The notes: generated by a model from the letters alone, not told the origin. Counted from the stretch's first letter, positions 6,163-15,043 are shown. The stretch is 64,000 nt of DNA from Phytohabitans aurantiacus (GCF_027923225.1 NZ_BSDI01000001.1:163946-227945); one strand, 5' to 3'. Program-made: numbers and translations.

Positions 6163-8283
6163 CTACAGGGCCAACACGATGGGGTTGGCGATGTTGACCG
6201 CCGCGCCTGCCAGGTGGGCCTTCGCGGTAGCGGACCGGGTGACGGTGAACGTCTGCGGCGAGGCCGCGCCGGAGATCGCGGTGACGGTCATGACGTCGCC
6301 GCCGATCCGGATGACGAACGGCATCTCGCCCGCGTCGGTAGTCCACAGAGGACCGCGGGTCGTGGCCACCGACAGCGAGGTGTCGTTGTCGTCGATGCCG
6401 GTGGTCAGCTCAGAGCCCTCGGTGTTGAGCCGGCCCAGCACCGGGTCGTCGAGCTGGGCGACGCTGTACGGGCTGGCGGGCACGCAGTTGAAGGTGATGG
6501 TGCGCGTGTGCGTGTGGATCGTCTCGGTGTAGCCGAGCACCAGCAGCCGGACTAGATCGGCTTCGAGGTTGGCGATGGTGAGCACGTCGCCGATGTTGAT
6601 AGCGTCCACGTCCGCGGTGAGGTCGGGCGCGGCGCCCAGGTCGACGGTGACGGCCGCGTAGCGGATGTCCGGGGTGACGCCCAGGTGCAGCCGCCAGCCG
6701 GCGATGTCGGGCAGCGCGGCGTCGAACGCGGTGTTCACGTCGTACTGGGTGACGTACCGGCCGACGCCGTCCGGGTCGGTGGCCGGATCGTTGACGTTGA
6801 GCACGCCGGTTTCCTGTACGGCGCGGGCGCTGGAGCCGTTGACACGCTTGACGGTGACGTCGTTGCGCACGTGCGCATCGTCGATGTCTGGGTCGAGCGG
6901 CGGCGCGATCTGCCCGGCGGCGAAGTCGAGTTCCAACACCGGGGTCTGGTTGTAGAGCGCGGTGCGGGTGACGTAGGTGAGCCCGAGGCCGCCCCGGGTC
7001 TCGTACAGGATGCCGCCGTCGGCGCGTTCGCATTCGGCGAGCTGCTCGGTGAAGGTCGCGATGGGCTGCGGGCCCATCGGCATGGTGTCGCCGGCGGTGC
7101 CCTGGAGGTCGAACGTCACGTCCTGCTCTTCGCAGAGCCGTTCCGCGCGGGCGGCCGCGGTCTCCCCTACCCAGCCGGTGAACGCCCGCTCCAGGCCGTC
7201 GACGGTGGCCGAGCTGGAGCCGACGACGAACGCGGCCAGCGCGGTGTCGACCAGCCCCGCATCCGGGCCGACGTACACCTCGTCGGGGATGCCGACCGTC
7301 TGCGCGGTGAACGTGCCGGTGGCCGCCACACCGGTCTGTGTGCCGTCCGGGTTGAGGCGGTGCGCGGCGAGCTGCCAATCGACGTCGACGCCGTCTTCGG
7401 TGACCTCGAAGCCGAGCATCCACGTGCTGCCGTCCAGGCCGGCCGCGATCGGCAGGATGGCGCCGGAGTCCTCGACCACAGCGAACGTGGAGTCCAGGCC
7501 CTGCAACTGGAAGGTGCCGTCGAACGGGTTGTCGTACAGCAGCCGCCATACCCGGACGCTGCCGGTGCCCGGGGCCGTGTAGAGGTCGACCAGGCGTTGG
7601 GCGGAGCCGAGGCCGGCGGCGGGGAAGGAGATGAACATCCGCCACTTGATGGTGCCGGTGTCCGGCGAGGTCGGGCATCGGCCGTGGAACACCGCGGTGG
7701 GCGCCGCGCCCATGTCGATGCACGGGGCGGTGCCGGGGAACGCGTCGGACGAGCCGAGCTGAGGGCTGCCGCCGACGATCCGCATCGGTCCGTGCGTGGT
7801 GAGGCCGGCGGCCAGCTCGGTGGCGCCGGCGCCGTCTTCGCCCGGCCACCAGGCGACCACGCCGACACCGGTCTGCCGGTCCACCTCCGCGTAGGCGGGG
7901 GAGAGCAGCGGGCTGGTGCCCTGGCCGAGTCGGCGCGTCACACCAGAGGCGGTGACTTCGGTCCAGGCGTCGCCCTTGAGCGCCCGGCGTGGCTTCCACG
8001 AGGAGACCTCGCCGACGAACCGGCCGCTGCCGCCCCCGGCGACGCTGACCCAGATCGGTGTGTTCCGGCCGATCTTCCCGAACAGGTCGCTGGAGGGGTT
8101 GCGGGGGTTGTACCGGTCGTCGCGGTTGTCGAACGTCAGCGACAGCGTCGACGGCACGAGTTCGGCCTGCTCGTCGCCGCGGCCGCGGGTGATCTCGATC
8201 GGGTCGCGGGTATACACGCGGTCGGCGTGGTCGTGCCACCCTCCGTCGTAGAACAGCTCGACGACGACGTCCTGCTCAGCCAC
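6163..8283 (-). CDS. Large minor tail protein (tail tip, receptor-side)
   Basis: The 706-residue protein follows the tape measure gene and overlaps its stop (GTG 8283). The first 100 residues contain LSLTFDNRDDRYNPRNPSSD, a stretch typical of actinophage minor tail proteins of the distal-tail type; residues of about 160-320 look like a concanavalin/LamG-type beta sandwich; the C-terminal part again resembles tail-tip beta domains, ending in the short Ala/Val segment AHLAGAAVNIANPIV. It probably forms part of the baseplate and contacts the cell surface. Confidence 0.7.
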   Translation of the reverse strand: MAEQDVVVELFYDGGWHDHADRVYTRDPIEITRGRGDEQAELVPSTLSLTFDNRDDRYNPRNPSSDLFGKIGRNTPIWVSVAGGGSGRFVGEVSSWKPRRALKGDAWTEVTASGVTRRLGQGTSPLLSPAYAEVDRQTGVGVVAWWPGEDGAGATELAAGLTTHGPMRIVGGSPQLGSSDAFPGTAPCIDMGAAPTAVFHGRCPTSPDTGTIKWRMFISFPAAGLGSAQRLVDLYTAPGTGSVRVWRLLYDNPFDGTFQLQGLDSTFAVVEDSGAILPIAAGLDGSTWMLGFEVTEDGVDVDWQLAAHRLNPDGTQTGVAATGTFTAQTVGIPDEVYVGPDAGLVDTALAAFVVGSSSATVDGLERAFTGWVGETAAARAERLCEEQDVTFDLQGTAGDTMPMGPQPIATFTEQLAECERADGGILYETRGGLGLTYVTRTALYNQTPVLELDFAAGQIAPPLDPDIDDAHVRNDVTVKRVNGSSARAVQETGVLNVNDPATDPDGVGRYVTQYDVNTAFDAALPDIAGWRLHLGVTPDIRYAAVTVDLGAAPDLTADVDAINIGDVLTIANLEADLVRLLVLGYTETIHTHTRTITFNCVPASPYSVAQLDDPVLGRLNTEGSELTTGIDDNDTSLSVATTRGPLWTTDAGEMPFVIRIGGDVMTVTAISGAASPQTFTVTRSATAKAHLAGAAVNIANPIVLAL

Positions 8284-10261
8284 GTGCAGCCACCACCTTG
8301 TTGTCGCGCACGGTCAGCTGCAGCGCGTTGGTGCGGATCAGCTCCAGGACCAGCTCGGCCACCTTCCGCTGAACGGTGGTGCCGCCGCTTCCGGCCTCGA
8401 CGGTCGCCGTCATCTCGCCGCCGCCGAGTTGCGATGCGCCGCGCGGTAGCGGCACCACCGCTTCGTCGTGGCGGCCCTCGCCGATCACGGCGAGTGTGCC
8501 GCCTGGGGTGGCCGGCACGATGCCGCCGTCCTTGAGGAACGGGATGTTCGGCGTGTTCAGGGTGACCGATGGGATGCTCAGGCCGAGCACCGAGCCGCCA
8601 CCAAGAGTGAGCGAGAAGTTGTTCCACATCCTGATCAGCGTGTTGATCGCAGACTTGAACGCGCCCACGATGCCGTTCCACATGCCCTTGGCAGCGCTGG
8701 CGATCTTGCCGGGCAGGCCCTTCACGAACCCGACAAAGCTGGTGATCTTCCCGATGATCCAGTTCCAGGTATCGGCGGCGATCTGACCGACCTTGCCCCA
8801 GAAGCCAGAGAACACCGTCCACCACAGCTTCAAGATCCCGACGACCGTGTTGAACACGAACTTCCAGCCGCCGACGATCCAGTTGAACACGAACATGGCG
8901 GCCGCCTTGATCGCGCCCCACACCGCTTCCCAGATCGTCTGGAACCACGTGGTTTTCGTGGCGATGAGCACGATGATCGCGATCAACGCGACGATCGCCA
9001 GCACGATCAAACCGATTGGGTTCGCCGCGGCCACGACGTTGTACGCCATCTGCACCGCAGTCCAGATCTTGGTGAGCACGATGATCGTGCCGATCACCAC
9101 GGCGAGGATGCCCAACCCGATGGCCAGTGGTTTGACCCAGGTGGCGTTTTCCTTCAGGAATGTGCCCGTGTCCCGCAGGTGCGGCACCGCGTCGGCTAGG
9201 ACGTTGACCAGGGCGGCCTCGGCCTGCCGCTTGAACGCGGTCAGCTCGGTCTTGGAGTTGTCGTTCAGGGTCTTGCCCAGCTCGTCGGTTGCGCCGGCGA
9301 CCTTGCCCAGCCCGCCCTGCGTGGCGTCGAGCTGCTTGAGGAACTTGGGGATCTCCGAGACGTTCAAGTCCTCCAACGGCGTGCCGAACAGGGCGAGCGC
9401 GGCCTGCGACTGCTTGACCGGGTCCTTGATGGCCAGCAGCCCGTCGATGATCTGCTGGAACGCCTTGGCGCCGACCTCGCCGCCGGACAGCAGCTTGCGG
9501 GACATGGCCTCTTGCGACAGCCCGAGCGCGTCATAGCCGGCCTTGCTCGTCGCGGACATGTCCGTGGTCAAGATCGTGAACTCTTTGAGCGCGTCGCCGG
9601 TCTTGTCCAGACCGAACATGCCCTTCTCAGCGCTCTTGACCAGCAGCCCGAACGCCTTCTCGCCGGTCACACCGATCGAGGCCATGAACGGGCCGTACTC
9701 GTCGAGCGCGTCGACCAGGTCCTCGCGGACCGCGGCCGGTACCCGCTGCATCGACACGGTCAACAGGTCCATGGCCTGTGTGGCGTCCTTGGCCAGCCCC
9801 GATGAGACGACCTGCCCGACGACCTGGGTCGCCCGGGTCACGTCGAGCTCGAACGCGGCGGCGAAGTCGAGTGCTTTGGCGGTCATCGACTCCAGCGCGG
9901 CCTCGCTGGCGCCGCGCATTCCGTCGATCGAGGTGACGACGGCGCCGACCGCGTCGTTGACTTGGCCTATCGACTCGCCCCACGCGCCGGCGTACAGGTC
10001 GCCGGCCACCTTGCCGAACCGGCCGGCCTCGTCGGCGCTGGCGCCGAGTTGCGCGGACAGCTTGTCGCTGGCGGCCTCCACGTCGAGCGCCTGAACCGCC
10101 GAGGTGGCCACCGCCAGACCGATCGCCGCACCGGCGAGCGCCGCGGTGGCCTTAACCCGGCTCCACGTCTTCTCGAACTTCGACTCGGTTTGCTTGGTGC
10201 CCTTGTCGACGCCGGTGTTGTCGACGCCGATCTTGACCAGCAGGTCCGCCAGTGTGCTCAT
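8276..10261 (-). CDS. Tail tape measure protein
   Basis: The protein has 661 residues. It has the hallmarks of a tape measure: a long helical N-terminal half, a central hydrophobic block (about residues 375-455, with VVIGTIIVLTKIW and IGLIVLAIVALIAIIVLIA), and later tryptophan-rich repeats (WNWIIGKI, WNGIVGAFKSAI). The opening LADLLVKIGVDNTGVDKGTK is common in this family. It sets tail length and may be ejected into the cell membrane. ATG 10261 has a strong GAGGAGG site; codons before it overlap the chaperone gene. Confidence 0.9.
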   Translation of the reverse strand: MSTLADLLVKIGVDNTGVDKGTKQTESKFEKTWSRVKATAALAGAAIGLAVATSAVQALDVEAASDKLSAQLGASADEAGRFGKVAGDLYAGAWGESIGQVNDAVGAVVTSIDGMRGASEAALESMTAKALDFAAAFELDVTRATQVVGQVVSSGLAKDATQAMDLLTVSMQRVPAAVREDLVDALDEYGPFMASIGVTGEKAFGLLVKSAEKGMFGLDKTGDALKEFTILTTDMSATSKAGYDALGLSQEAMSRKLLSGGEVGAKAFQQIIDGLLAIKDPVKQSQAALALFGTPLEDLNVSEIPKFLKQLDATQGGLGKVAGATDELGKTLNDNSKTELTAFKRQAEAALVNVLADAVPHLRDTGTFLKENATWVKPLAIGLGILAVVIGTIIVLTKIWTAVQMAYNVVAAANPIGLIVLAIVALIAIIVLIATKTTWFQTIWEAVWGAIKAAAMFVFNWIVGGWKFVFNTVVGILKLWWTVFSGFWGKVGQIAADTWNWIIGKITSFVGFVKGLPGKIASAAKGMWNGIVGAFKSAINTLIRMWNNFSLTLGGGSVLGLSIPSVTLNTPNIPFLKDGGIVPATPGGTLAVIGEGRHDEAVVPLPRGASQLGGGEMTATVEAGSGGTTVQRKVAELVLELIRTNALQLTVRDNKVVAARG

Positions 10262-10981
10262 CTGCGTCACCTCCTCGCGTGCGTGTGCGGCCACCCATGG
10301 CCTTGTTCAGTTGCTGAACCAGACGCAGGTGGTCCTGTTCGGTCTGGTCGACGGCCGTCCATCGGGCAGGGTCGTCCCACTTGGGCAGGAAGTCGGCCGG
10401 CTTGAACGGGCGGCCCTTCTTGCCACGCATCGCGTTGGCCACCGTGCTGGCCACGATCGCGGAGTGCATGTCGGCCCGCTCCGGACCGATCGGCCCGGCG
10501 ATGCGCTCGTACGCCACCCACGCGGTCAGCTCGCGGGAGTCGATGCGGTGCAGCAGCTCGCGGACGGTGCAGCCCAGGGCGAGGGCTAGGCGGTAGTGGA
10601 GTCTTCGCCCTGGGTCTCGTCGAAATCCTCGGTGAGCTTGTCCACGTCGTCCTCGGACAGCCCGGACAGCCGCCGGCAGGCGTCGAAGAGCCGATCTAGC
10701 GGCTTGGCGTTCTTCTTGCCCAGCGCGGCCACGTCCTGCTCGCTGAACATGCGCCGGCCGGCCTCGTCGACCGCGCACAGCACGATCAGCTTGGCGCGGG
10801 CGTTGCGCATGTTCATCTGCCGGCTGTTGCCGCGCTGCTGGATCAGGCCCTGCTCGTAGCCGTCCCGTTCGGCGCCGGAGATGGAGCGCAGCCGGACGGT
10901 GCCGCCCCACTCCGGGCAGTCGACCTCTTCGAAGGTGCGGTCCTCGGCGCCGAGGATCTGATCACGCGAAAGCAGTCCCAT
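10152..10981 (-). CDS. Tail assembly chaperone long form (G-T fusion) made by -1 frameshift
   Basis: The short chaperone frame stops at 10586, but the frame at -1 relative to it is open from 10910 down to 10152. It contains REL-HRIDSRELTAWVAYE and then MHSAIVASTVANAMRGKKGR, PFKPADFLP, the signature of the T domain (DUF4035-like). By analogy with lambda gpG/gpGT, a -1 slip in the overlap joins them. No canonical XXXYYYZ heptamer is obvious; GGATTTC and CCAGGGC, in phase near 10613-10626, are the closest. The T frame overlaps the tape measure start by 110 bases, and its last 35 residues may be non-functional. Confidence 0.65.
10586..10981 (-). CDS. Tail assembly chaperone short form (gpG-like)
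   Basis: This is a 131-residue acidic helical protein directly upstream of the tape measure gene, where siphoviruses encode the chaperone that keeps the tape measure soluble before tail polymerisation. Its C-terminus is strongly acidic (LSEDDVDKLTEDFDETQGED), typical of the short form. ATG 10981 lies three bases after the major tail gene stop. The long form continues in the -1 frame. Confidence 0.75.
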   Translation of the reverse strand: MGLLSRDQILGAEDRTFEEVDCPEWGGTVRLRSISGAERDGYEQGLIQQRGNSRQMNMRNARAKLIVLCAVDEAGRRMFSEQDVAALGKKNAKPLDRLFDACRRLSGLSEDDVDKLTEDFDETQGEDSTTA

Positions 10982-10983
10982 GG

Positions 10984-11421
10984 TCAGCTCCCCGTGGGTG
11001 TCAGGGTCGGCTTGCCGGTGATCTTCACCGTCATCGACCGGGACATCTTGTCGTCGTACGGGAACTCGTCGCCCAGCTCGGTCAGGATGCCGGCGAAGTC
11101 CCAGGTGTGCTCGTCCTCGGTGTCCGGCAGGATCACGATCTGGTAGTTGCGCGGGTCGTCGTCGTCGAAGTCGTCGTCCAGGTCGTGGGTGGACTCGGCC
11201 GGGTCGTAGTTGATGTCGAGCGATACCTCGCCGCCGTCCTTCAGACCGCCGATGAACTCCATGTAGGCGTCCGGCGAACCGTGGGTGGTGACGTCGATGG
11301 TCTCGCGGGTCCGGTTGGGACCACCGATGTTCGTGACGTTCGCGATCGTGGTGAACGTCTCGGTCGGCGTCGCGCCGTTGCCGCGTCGGAACTGGGTGCC
11401 GAACGCGTTGCGTCCGCTCAT
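10984..11421 (-). CDS. Major tail (tube) protein
   Basis: This 145-residue beta-rich protein (NVTNIGGPNRTRETIDVTTH at residues 28-47; MEFIGGLKDGGEVSLDINYD at 54-73) has the pattern of phage tail tube subunits of the gpV/TP901-1 type: the TIDVTTHGS and DGGEVSLDI motifs are characteristic. Its place between the tail terminator and the chaperones is canonical. A run of aspartates (HDLDDDFDDDDP) gives an acidic surface loop. ATG 11421. Confidence 0.85.
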   Translation of the reverse strand: MSGRNAFGTQFRRGNGATPTETFTTIANVTNIGGPNRTRETIDVTTHGSPDAYMEFIGGLKDGGEVSLDINYDPAESTHDLDDDFDDDDPRNYQIVILPDTEDEHTWDFAGILTELGDEFPYDDKMSRSMTVKITGKPTLTPTGS

Positions 11422-11424
11422 GGC

Positions 11425-11853
11425 CTACTCCTCTTCCTGCTCGGTGGTGATGCGGAACCGCAGCACGTGGTGACGGATCTGCGGGTCTGGGTCAGGCAGC
11501 GCCTGGTCGTACTCCTGGCGGATGGACACCACCCGATGCCCGGCCACGTCCAGCTCGCGCTCCTGGTGGTCGAGCAACTCGCCGATCCGCGCGGCGATCT
11601 GCTGGCCCTGGCTGTTGCGGCGCGTGCGGGTCCAGACGTGGATGGTCTCGGTGATCTCCCGGCCGTAGCTGGTCAGGTCGTTGTCCGGTGTGGACAGGTG
11701 GTCACCGATGCGCACCCACGGGTACGCCTTGTCTTCCGGGACCTGGTCGTACACGCCCTCGACCAGCGCCATGAGCGTGTCGTCGCCGGTGAGCCGGTCG
11801 TAGATGGCCTTCTGCACCGGCTGCGCCGGCGACCGGGAGATCGGCGCGGTCAC
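11425..11853 (-). CDS. Tail terminator / tail completion protein (DUF3168-like)
   Basis: The 142-residue product has QKAIYDRLTGDDTLMALVEG near the start, YPWVRIGDHLSTP in the middle and a conserved-looking TETIHVWTRTRRNSQGQQIA, the order expected for DUF3168 proteins that cap the tail tube and join it to the head. It starts at ATG 11853, overlapping the upstream stop by four bases, and lies just before the tail tube gene. Confidence 0.8.
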   Translation of the reverse strand: MTAPISRSPAQPVQKAIYDRLTGDDTLMALVEGVYDQVPEDKAYPWVRIGDHLSTPDNDLTSYGREITETIHVWTRTRRNSQGQQIAARIGELLDHQERELDVAGHRVVSIRQEYDQALPDPDPQIRHHVLRFRITTEQEEE

Positions 11854-12239
11854 CGCAGCACTTCCTTCAGCTCAGCGCCGACGTGCCGCTTGACCGTGTC
11901 TGGGAACCGCTGCCGGGCCCGCTCGGCGGCCGGCAACGCGAACGGCTGGGCCTCGGTGTCGCTGGTGCCGTGCTCGACGAACGTGGAGTGCCGGGCGGTC
12001 GCCGCTGCGGTGCCCGACAGCCCGTCCTGACTGATCTCGGCCTGGACGCCCTCGGCGAGCGTGACGGGCTTGGTGGGCGGGTTGCCGCGGGCCGCGTTGC
12101 GGCGCATGTCGTCGGCGGTCTCGTCGGTCTCCTCCGTGACCGCCTCGCGGACGCCGTCGGCGATCGTCTTATCGAGCTGCCTGAGCCGCTTGGACAGCAG
12201 GCCCATGCCGTCGACGGTCACCGTCTGCTTGCGCGGCAT
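11850..12239 (-). CDS. HK97 gp10-like tail completion protein
   Basis: The protein has 129 residues. The N-terminal helix LSKRLRQLDKTIADGVREAV and the later EHGTSDTEAQPFALPAAERA (the family's hallmark 'GT-xxQPF-xPA' pattern) place it in the HK97 gp10 / minor tail completion family, which helps connect the tail to the head. Start and upstream stop overlap as ATGA at 12239-12241. Confidence 0.85.
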   Translation of the reverse strand: MPRKQTVTVDGMGLLSKRLRQLDKTIADGVREAVTEETDETADDMRRNAARGNPPTKPVTLAEGVQAEISQDGLSGTAAATARHSTFVEHGTSDTEAQPFALPAAERARQRFPDTVKRHVGAELKEVLR

Positions 12240-12400
12240 CAGCGACGCCCCTGCCTCAGCTCACGACGCAGTGCGGACAGGTCTCCGGAGATCGCGAGCA
12301 GCGCCCACATCACCGACTCGCCGACCTCGCGCTGCTGCGCGGCCTGCTCAGCGCGCCGGCGACATTCCGCCGGCGACAGCTCAGGCAGTTCAGTCGCCAC
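12239..12400 (-). CDS. Small helical protein between connector genes
   Basis: A 53-residue frame starts at GTG 12400, overlapping the upstream gene by 11 bases, and ends in the ATGA shared with the gp10-like gene. It is charged and helical (ELSPAECRRRAEQAAQQREV and SGDLSALRRELRQG). I do not recognise it. The precise overlaps on both sides and good third-position GC argue that it is real. Confidence 0.6.
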   Translation of the reverse strand: MATELPELSPAECRRRAEQAAQQREVGESVMWALLAISGDLSALRRELRQGRR

Positions 12401-13064
12401 CGTGCGCCGCCCGGTACTGCTCGATCACCGTGGCGGGGATCTTCCCGCGCGGCGACACCTCGATCTCCTGCGTGGCGGCCCAGGCTCGCACAGCGGCCCG
12501 GAACTCCGCACTGTCGGTCAGGTACTCGTCGGCCAGCCGCCGCGCGTCGACCAGAGCGGCCTCGCTGGCCAGGTCGGCGGCTGTGTCCTCCGGCTGGTTG
12601 ACCACGGTCACGCCGCCGTCCAGGGTGCGCGCCTCGATCGGCCCGGGGTCGGCGGTGTGCAGGTCCATGCCGTACGCCGCCGGCGGCTGCGCGGCGTCGT
12701 CCTCGGTCGCGGTGCGCTCGTCGATGACGGCCAGTGCGGCGAGGACGACCGCCATCGGCACGGACGCTTCGTCGCCGGCGGCGACCTGGACGTCGTGGCC
12801 GCGGTCGGCCAGGCCCTCGGCCAGTGCCCGCAGCGCCTCGTAGACCGGCACGCCGGCGGCCGCGACCGCCGCGTCGTACGCGTCGCCGGCCGGGCCCGTC
12901 AACCCGGCCGGGTAGTCGACCTTCAGCCGCTCCCAGAGCCGCGGGTGCTCGGTGACGATGGGGTGTGTGGAGTGGGCGGTGGTGCGGCCCTTGCGGACCA
13001 TCCGCCGCTGCCCCTCCAGGTACACGATGCCGGGCTTGGCGGCGATCATGATCTCAGGCTGCAT
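12390..13064 (-). CDS. Prophage protein with an Lsr2-type C-terminal DNA-binding domain
   Basis: The 224-residue protein ends in FRAAVRAWAATQEIEVSPRG then KIPATVIEQYRAAH, which matches the DNA-binding domain of Lsr2, the actinobacterial nucleoid protein that silences AT-rich DNA; the minor-groove RGR of Lsr2 is RGK here. The N-terminal 60 residues (VYLEGQRRMVRKGRTTAHST, HPIVTEHPRLWERLKVDYP) resemble a phage head or connector-region protein, and a helical Ala-rich middle follows. The Lsr2 dimerisation domain is absent. ATG 13064 follows AAGGGAG. Lying between connector genes, it may bind virion DNA or silence host or phage genes. Confidence 0.7.
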   Translation of the reverse strand: MQPEIMIAAKPGIVYLEGQRRMVRKGRTTAHSTHPIVTEHPRLWERLKVDYPAGLTGPAGDAYDAAVAAAGVPVYEALRALAEGLADRGHDVQVAAGDEASVPMAVVLAALAVIDERTATEDDAAQPPAAYGMDLHTADPGPIEARTLDGGVTVVNQPEDTAADLASEAALVDARRLADEYLTDSAEFRAAVRAWAATQEIEVSPRGKIPATVIEQYRAAHGGD

Positions 13065-13692
13065 GGCTGGACTCCCTTGCGAAGATGACGTCTCGGATCT
13101 CGCCGGCGCGCCGGCTGGCGCGGCCGCGGGCCCACCGGTGGACCCGGTCGTAATCGCGCACCCACCGGTCGACCTCGACGAACCCGGCCGCCGCCATGAA
13201 CGCCACGACGTGCTCGTACAGGTCCGCCATGGTCGGGTCGACCACGGTGCAGGTCTCGACCACCGCAAGATCAAGTAACTCGAGGTCGGCGCCGCGCAGC
13301 ACGTCGAGCTCCAATCCCTGGGCGTCGACGACCGCGACGTTCGCGCCGGGTGCGACGTCGGCCAGGCGGCGCACGTCGACCGGGATGCTGCCGGTGATGC
13401 GGTCCCGGTGGTCCGGGGCGGCGAGCGTGGACATGTTGCTGCGCCGCATCAGGTGCAGCGTTTCCCGGCCGGCCCGTTCGGCGCACGCCACCTGGACGAC
13501 CTCGGCGTCCGGCCAGTCGGCGGCCAGCTTCGCCGCGAGGGCCGGGATGGGCTCGATCAGGGTGATCCGGCGGAACCCGGCGGCCTGGTAGTAGGGCATC
13601 TCCTGGCCCTCGTGGGCACCCACGTGGACCAGATGCCGCGGATCCACACCCAGACGTGCGACCAGGTCCGGGAAGGCGTGGAAGACGTTCAC
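13054..13692 (-). CDS. FkbM-family methyltransferase
   Basis: The protein has 212 residues. Residues 18-24 give the SAM-binding loop HVGAHEGQE, with the acidic partner IEPIPALAAKL about 20 residues later; VVDAQGLELDVLRGA near residue 130 is the FkbM signature (usually D-x-x-G-x-E-x-x-V-L-x-G). FkbM enzymes O-methylate sugars or lipids. GTG 13692 overlaps the upstream stop as GTGA and has an AGGAG site. It is the last member of a five-gene cassette with glycosyltransferases, so it probably methylates the sugar that they add. Confidence 0.85.
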   Translation of the reverse strand: MNVFHAFPDLVARLGVDPRHLVHVGAHEGQEMPYYQAAGFRRITLIEPIPALAAKLAADWPDAEVVQVACAERAGRETLHLMRRSNMSTLAAPDHRDRITGSIPVDVRRLADVAPGANVAVVDAQGLELDVLRGADLELLDLAVVETCTVVDPTMADLYEHVVAFMAAAGFVEVDRWVRDYDRVHRWARGRASRRAGEIRDVIFARESSHAA

Positions 13693-14390
13693 GAGCGGCT
13701 CCTGTGGCGTCGGATGGTGGCGACGTCGCGCTGCATGTGCCGGTCCCGCCACCGCAGGTACGCGACGCGGTCGGCGCGGTATCGGGCGGCGGCGTTGACC
13801 CGCTGATAGCCGGCGTCCTTGACCGCCTTGTGCGCGGCGTAGTGCAGGTGCTCGATCACGGTGTCCGGCAGGTAGCGGATGCAGCGGGCGGCCCGGCCGA
13901 GGTCGAGCACCGACCGGTCGGAGTACAGGTGCTCGACCGGTGCGGGCACCATCCGGCCCAGCAGCCGCACAATGTCGGCGGTCATCGCCCACGCGGTGGG
14001 CAGGTCCGGGCCGCGGTGCAGGTCGTTGCCGTACACGATCCCGGTGCCCAGGTGCCGCAGCCCGTCGACGAGCTGGGCGGCCCAGCCGGCGGAGCGCGGC
14101 AGGTGGTCGTCGCCGAAGCAGCCCAGGAACGGGTACTGGTCGACCAGCGGCGCCAGCGCCGCCTCCAACGTGGGCACCATCGGCGTCTGCGACCGGTTCA
14201 CATGCCGGCGCAGACCTGCGCCGGCGGCGATGTCGGCGTACTGGTCGGCGGCCGGGTCGTCGGCGTCCCACGCGATCAGCAGCTCGGCGACACCCTGCGC
14301 GCCGGTCGCGGTCCAGGCGGCCAGCATCCGGCGGATGTTCTGCGGCCGCCCACGCGTCGGCACCACGATCAGCAGCTCGGGCAGGCTCAT
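13689..14390 (-). CDS. Glycosyltransferase (GT-A-like, family 2 type)
   Basis: The 233-residue protein begins LLIVVPTRGRPQNIRRMLAA, the usual opening of GT-A-fold transferases (VPTRxRP), with LIAWDADDP near residue 40 and FLGCFGDDHLPRSAGWAAQL near 90-110 providing the acidic nucleotide-sugar/metal motif (GDDH in place of DxD). No membrane segment. ATG 14390 has GAGAGGTG upstream and overlaps the previous gene by four bases. The likely acceptor is a virion protein or a small glycan made by the cassette; the donor sugar is unknown. Confidence 0.8.
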   Translation of the reverse strand: MSLPELLIVVPTRGRPQNIRRMLAAWTATGAQGVAELLIAWDADDPAADQYADIAAGAGLRRHVNRSQTPMVPTLEAALAPLVDQYPFLGCFGDDHLPRSAGWAAQLVDGLRHLGTGIVYGNDLHRGPDLPTAWAMTADIVRLLGRMVPAPVEHLYSDRSVLDLGRAARCIRYLPDTVIEHLHYAAHKAVKDAGYQRVNAAARYRADRVAYLRWRDRHMQRDVATIRRHRSRS

Positions 14391-15043
14391 CGCCGCACCT
14401 CTCGACGCACCGCGGGGTGCCGGTCGTAGTCGGCCGGGCAATCGAAGTCGTCGGTCGCGTCGTCGACGTCGACGAACGGCGGCCGCCGCACCTGGTGCCG
14501 GTGCAGTGGGGTGCCCTGGATCGAGCGCAGCAGCATCCACCCAGGCGGCCGGGTCACCGTGCCCGCGGCCCGGGCGGCGTGCACGAGGGCCAGGTGCCGG
14601 TCGAGCAGCTCGTGATGCTGCCGCCACCAGGAGACGGCGAAGATCTCCCCATATCGGGTGCCGGTGACCCGTGATGGGCCGTACCGGCCGAACACCCGGT
14701 ACTCGGCCGCGGCGGTGCGCATGACCGTGTCGATCGCGTCGTCGGTGAAGTAGACGTCACCGAGCAGCAGCACCGTGCGGCGCCACAGCGACCACCACGT
14801 ACGGGAGCCGGCGTACTCGCTCGGCGCCGGTCCAGGGTGGACGGTGCGGGCGCCGTCGACCACATAGCGGGGGTCGTCGGCCGGCGCGGTGATGAGCACC
14901 TCGTCGGTGTAGCCCTGGGCCTGGCGGACGGTGCGGTGCAGCAGCGGCTCGCCGCCCACCGGCGCGAGGTGCTTGGGCACGCCCAGGTGGTCGCCCCACT
15001 TGTCATCCGGTGTCCGGCCGGCGCACGCGATGATCACTCTCAT
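14387..15043 (-). CDS. Nucleotidyltransferase-like protein (MobA-like NTP transferase fold)
   Basis: The 218-residue protein opens RVIIACAGRTPDDKWG followed by LGVPKHLAPVGGEPLLHRTV, matching the nucleotide-binding loop and the K-L-P-V/G-K-P-L-L pattern of sugar-1-phosphate nucleotidyltransferases; VLLLGDVYFTDDAIDTVM near residue 100 gives the metal-binding GD motif. It probably makes an activated sugar for the neighbouring glycosyltransferases, or it may transfer a nucleotide to another acceptor. ATG 15043 overlaps the upstream stop. Confidence 0.7.
   Translation of the reverse strand: MRVIIACAGRTPDDKWGDHLGVPKHLAPVGGEPLLHRTVRQAQGYTDEVLITAPADDPRYVVDGARTVHPGPAPSEYAGSRTWWSLWRRTVLLLGDVYFTDDAIDTVMRTAAAEYRVFGRYGPSRVTGTRYGEIFAVSWWRQHHELLDRHLALVHAARAAGTVTRPPGWMLLRSIQGTPLHRHQVRRPPFVDVDDATDDFDCPADYDRHPAVRREVRR

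Noticed and set aside
6685..8535. Long rightward open frame of 616 codons opposite the minor tail gene
   Set aside because: It is a shadow of the leftward tail gene: third-position GC fits the opposite frame, there is no ribosome site, and no motif is recognisable.
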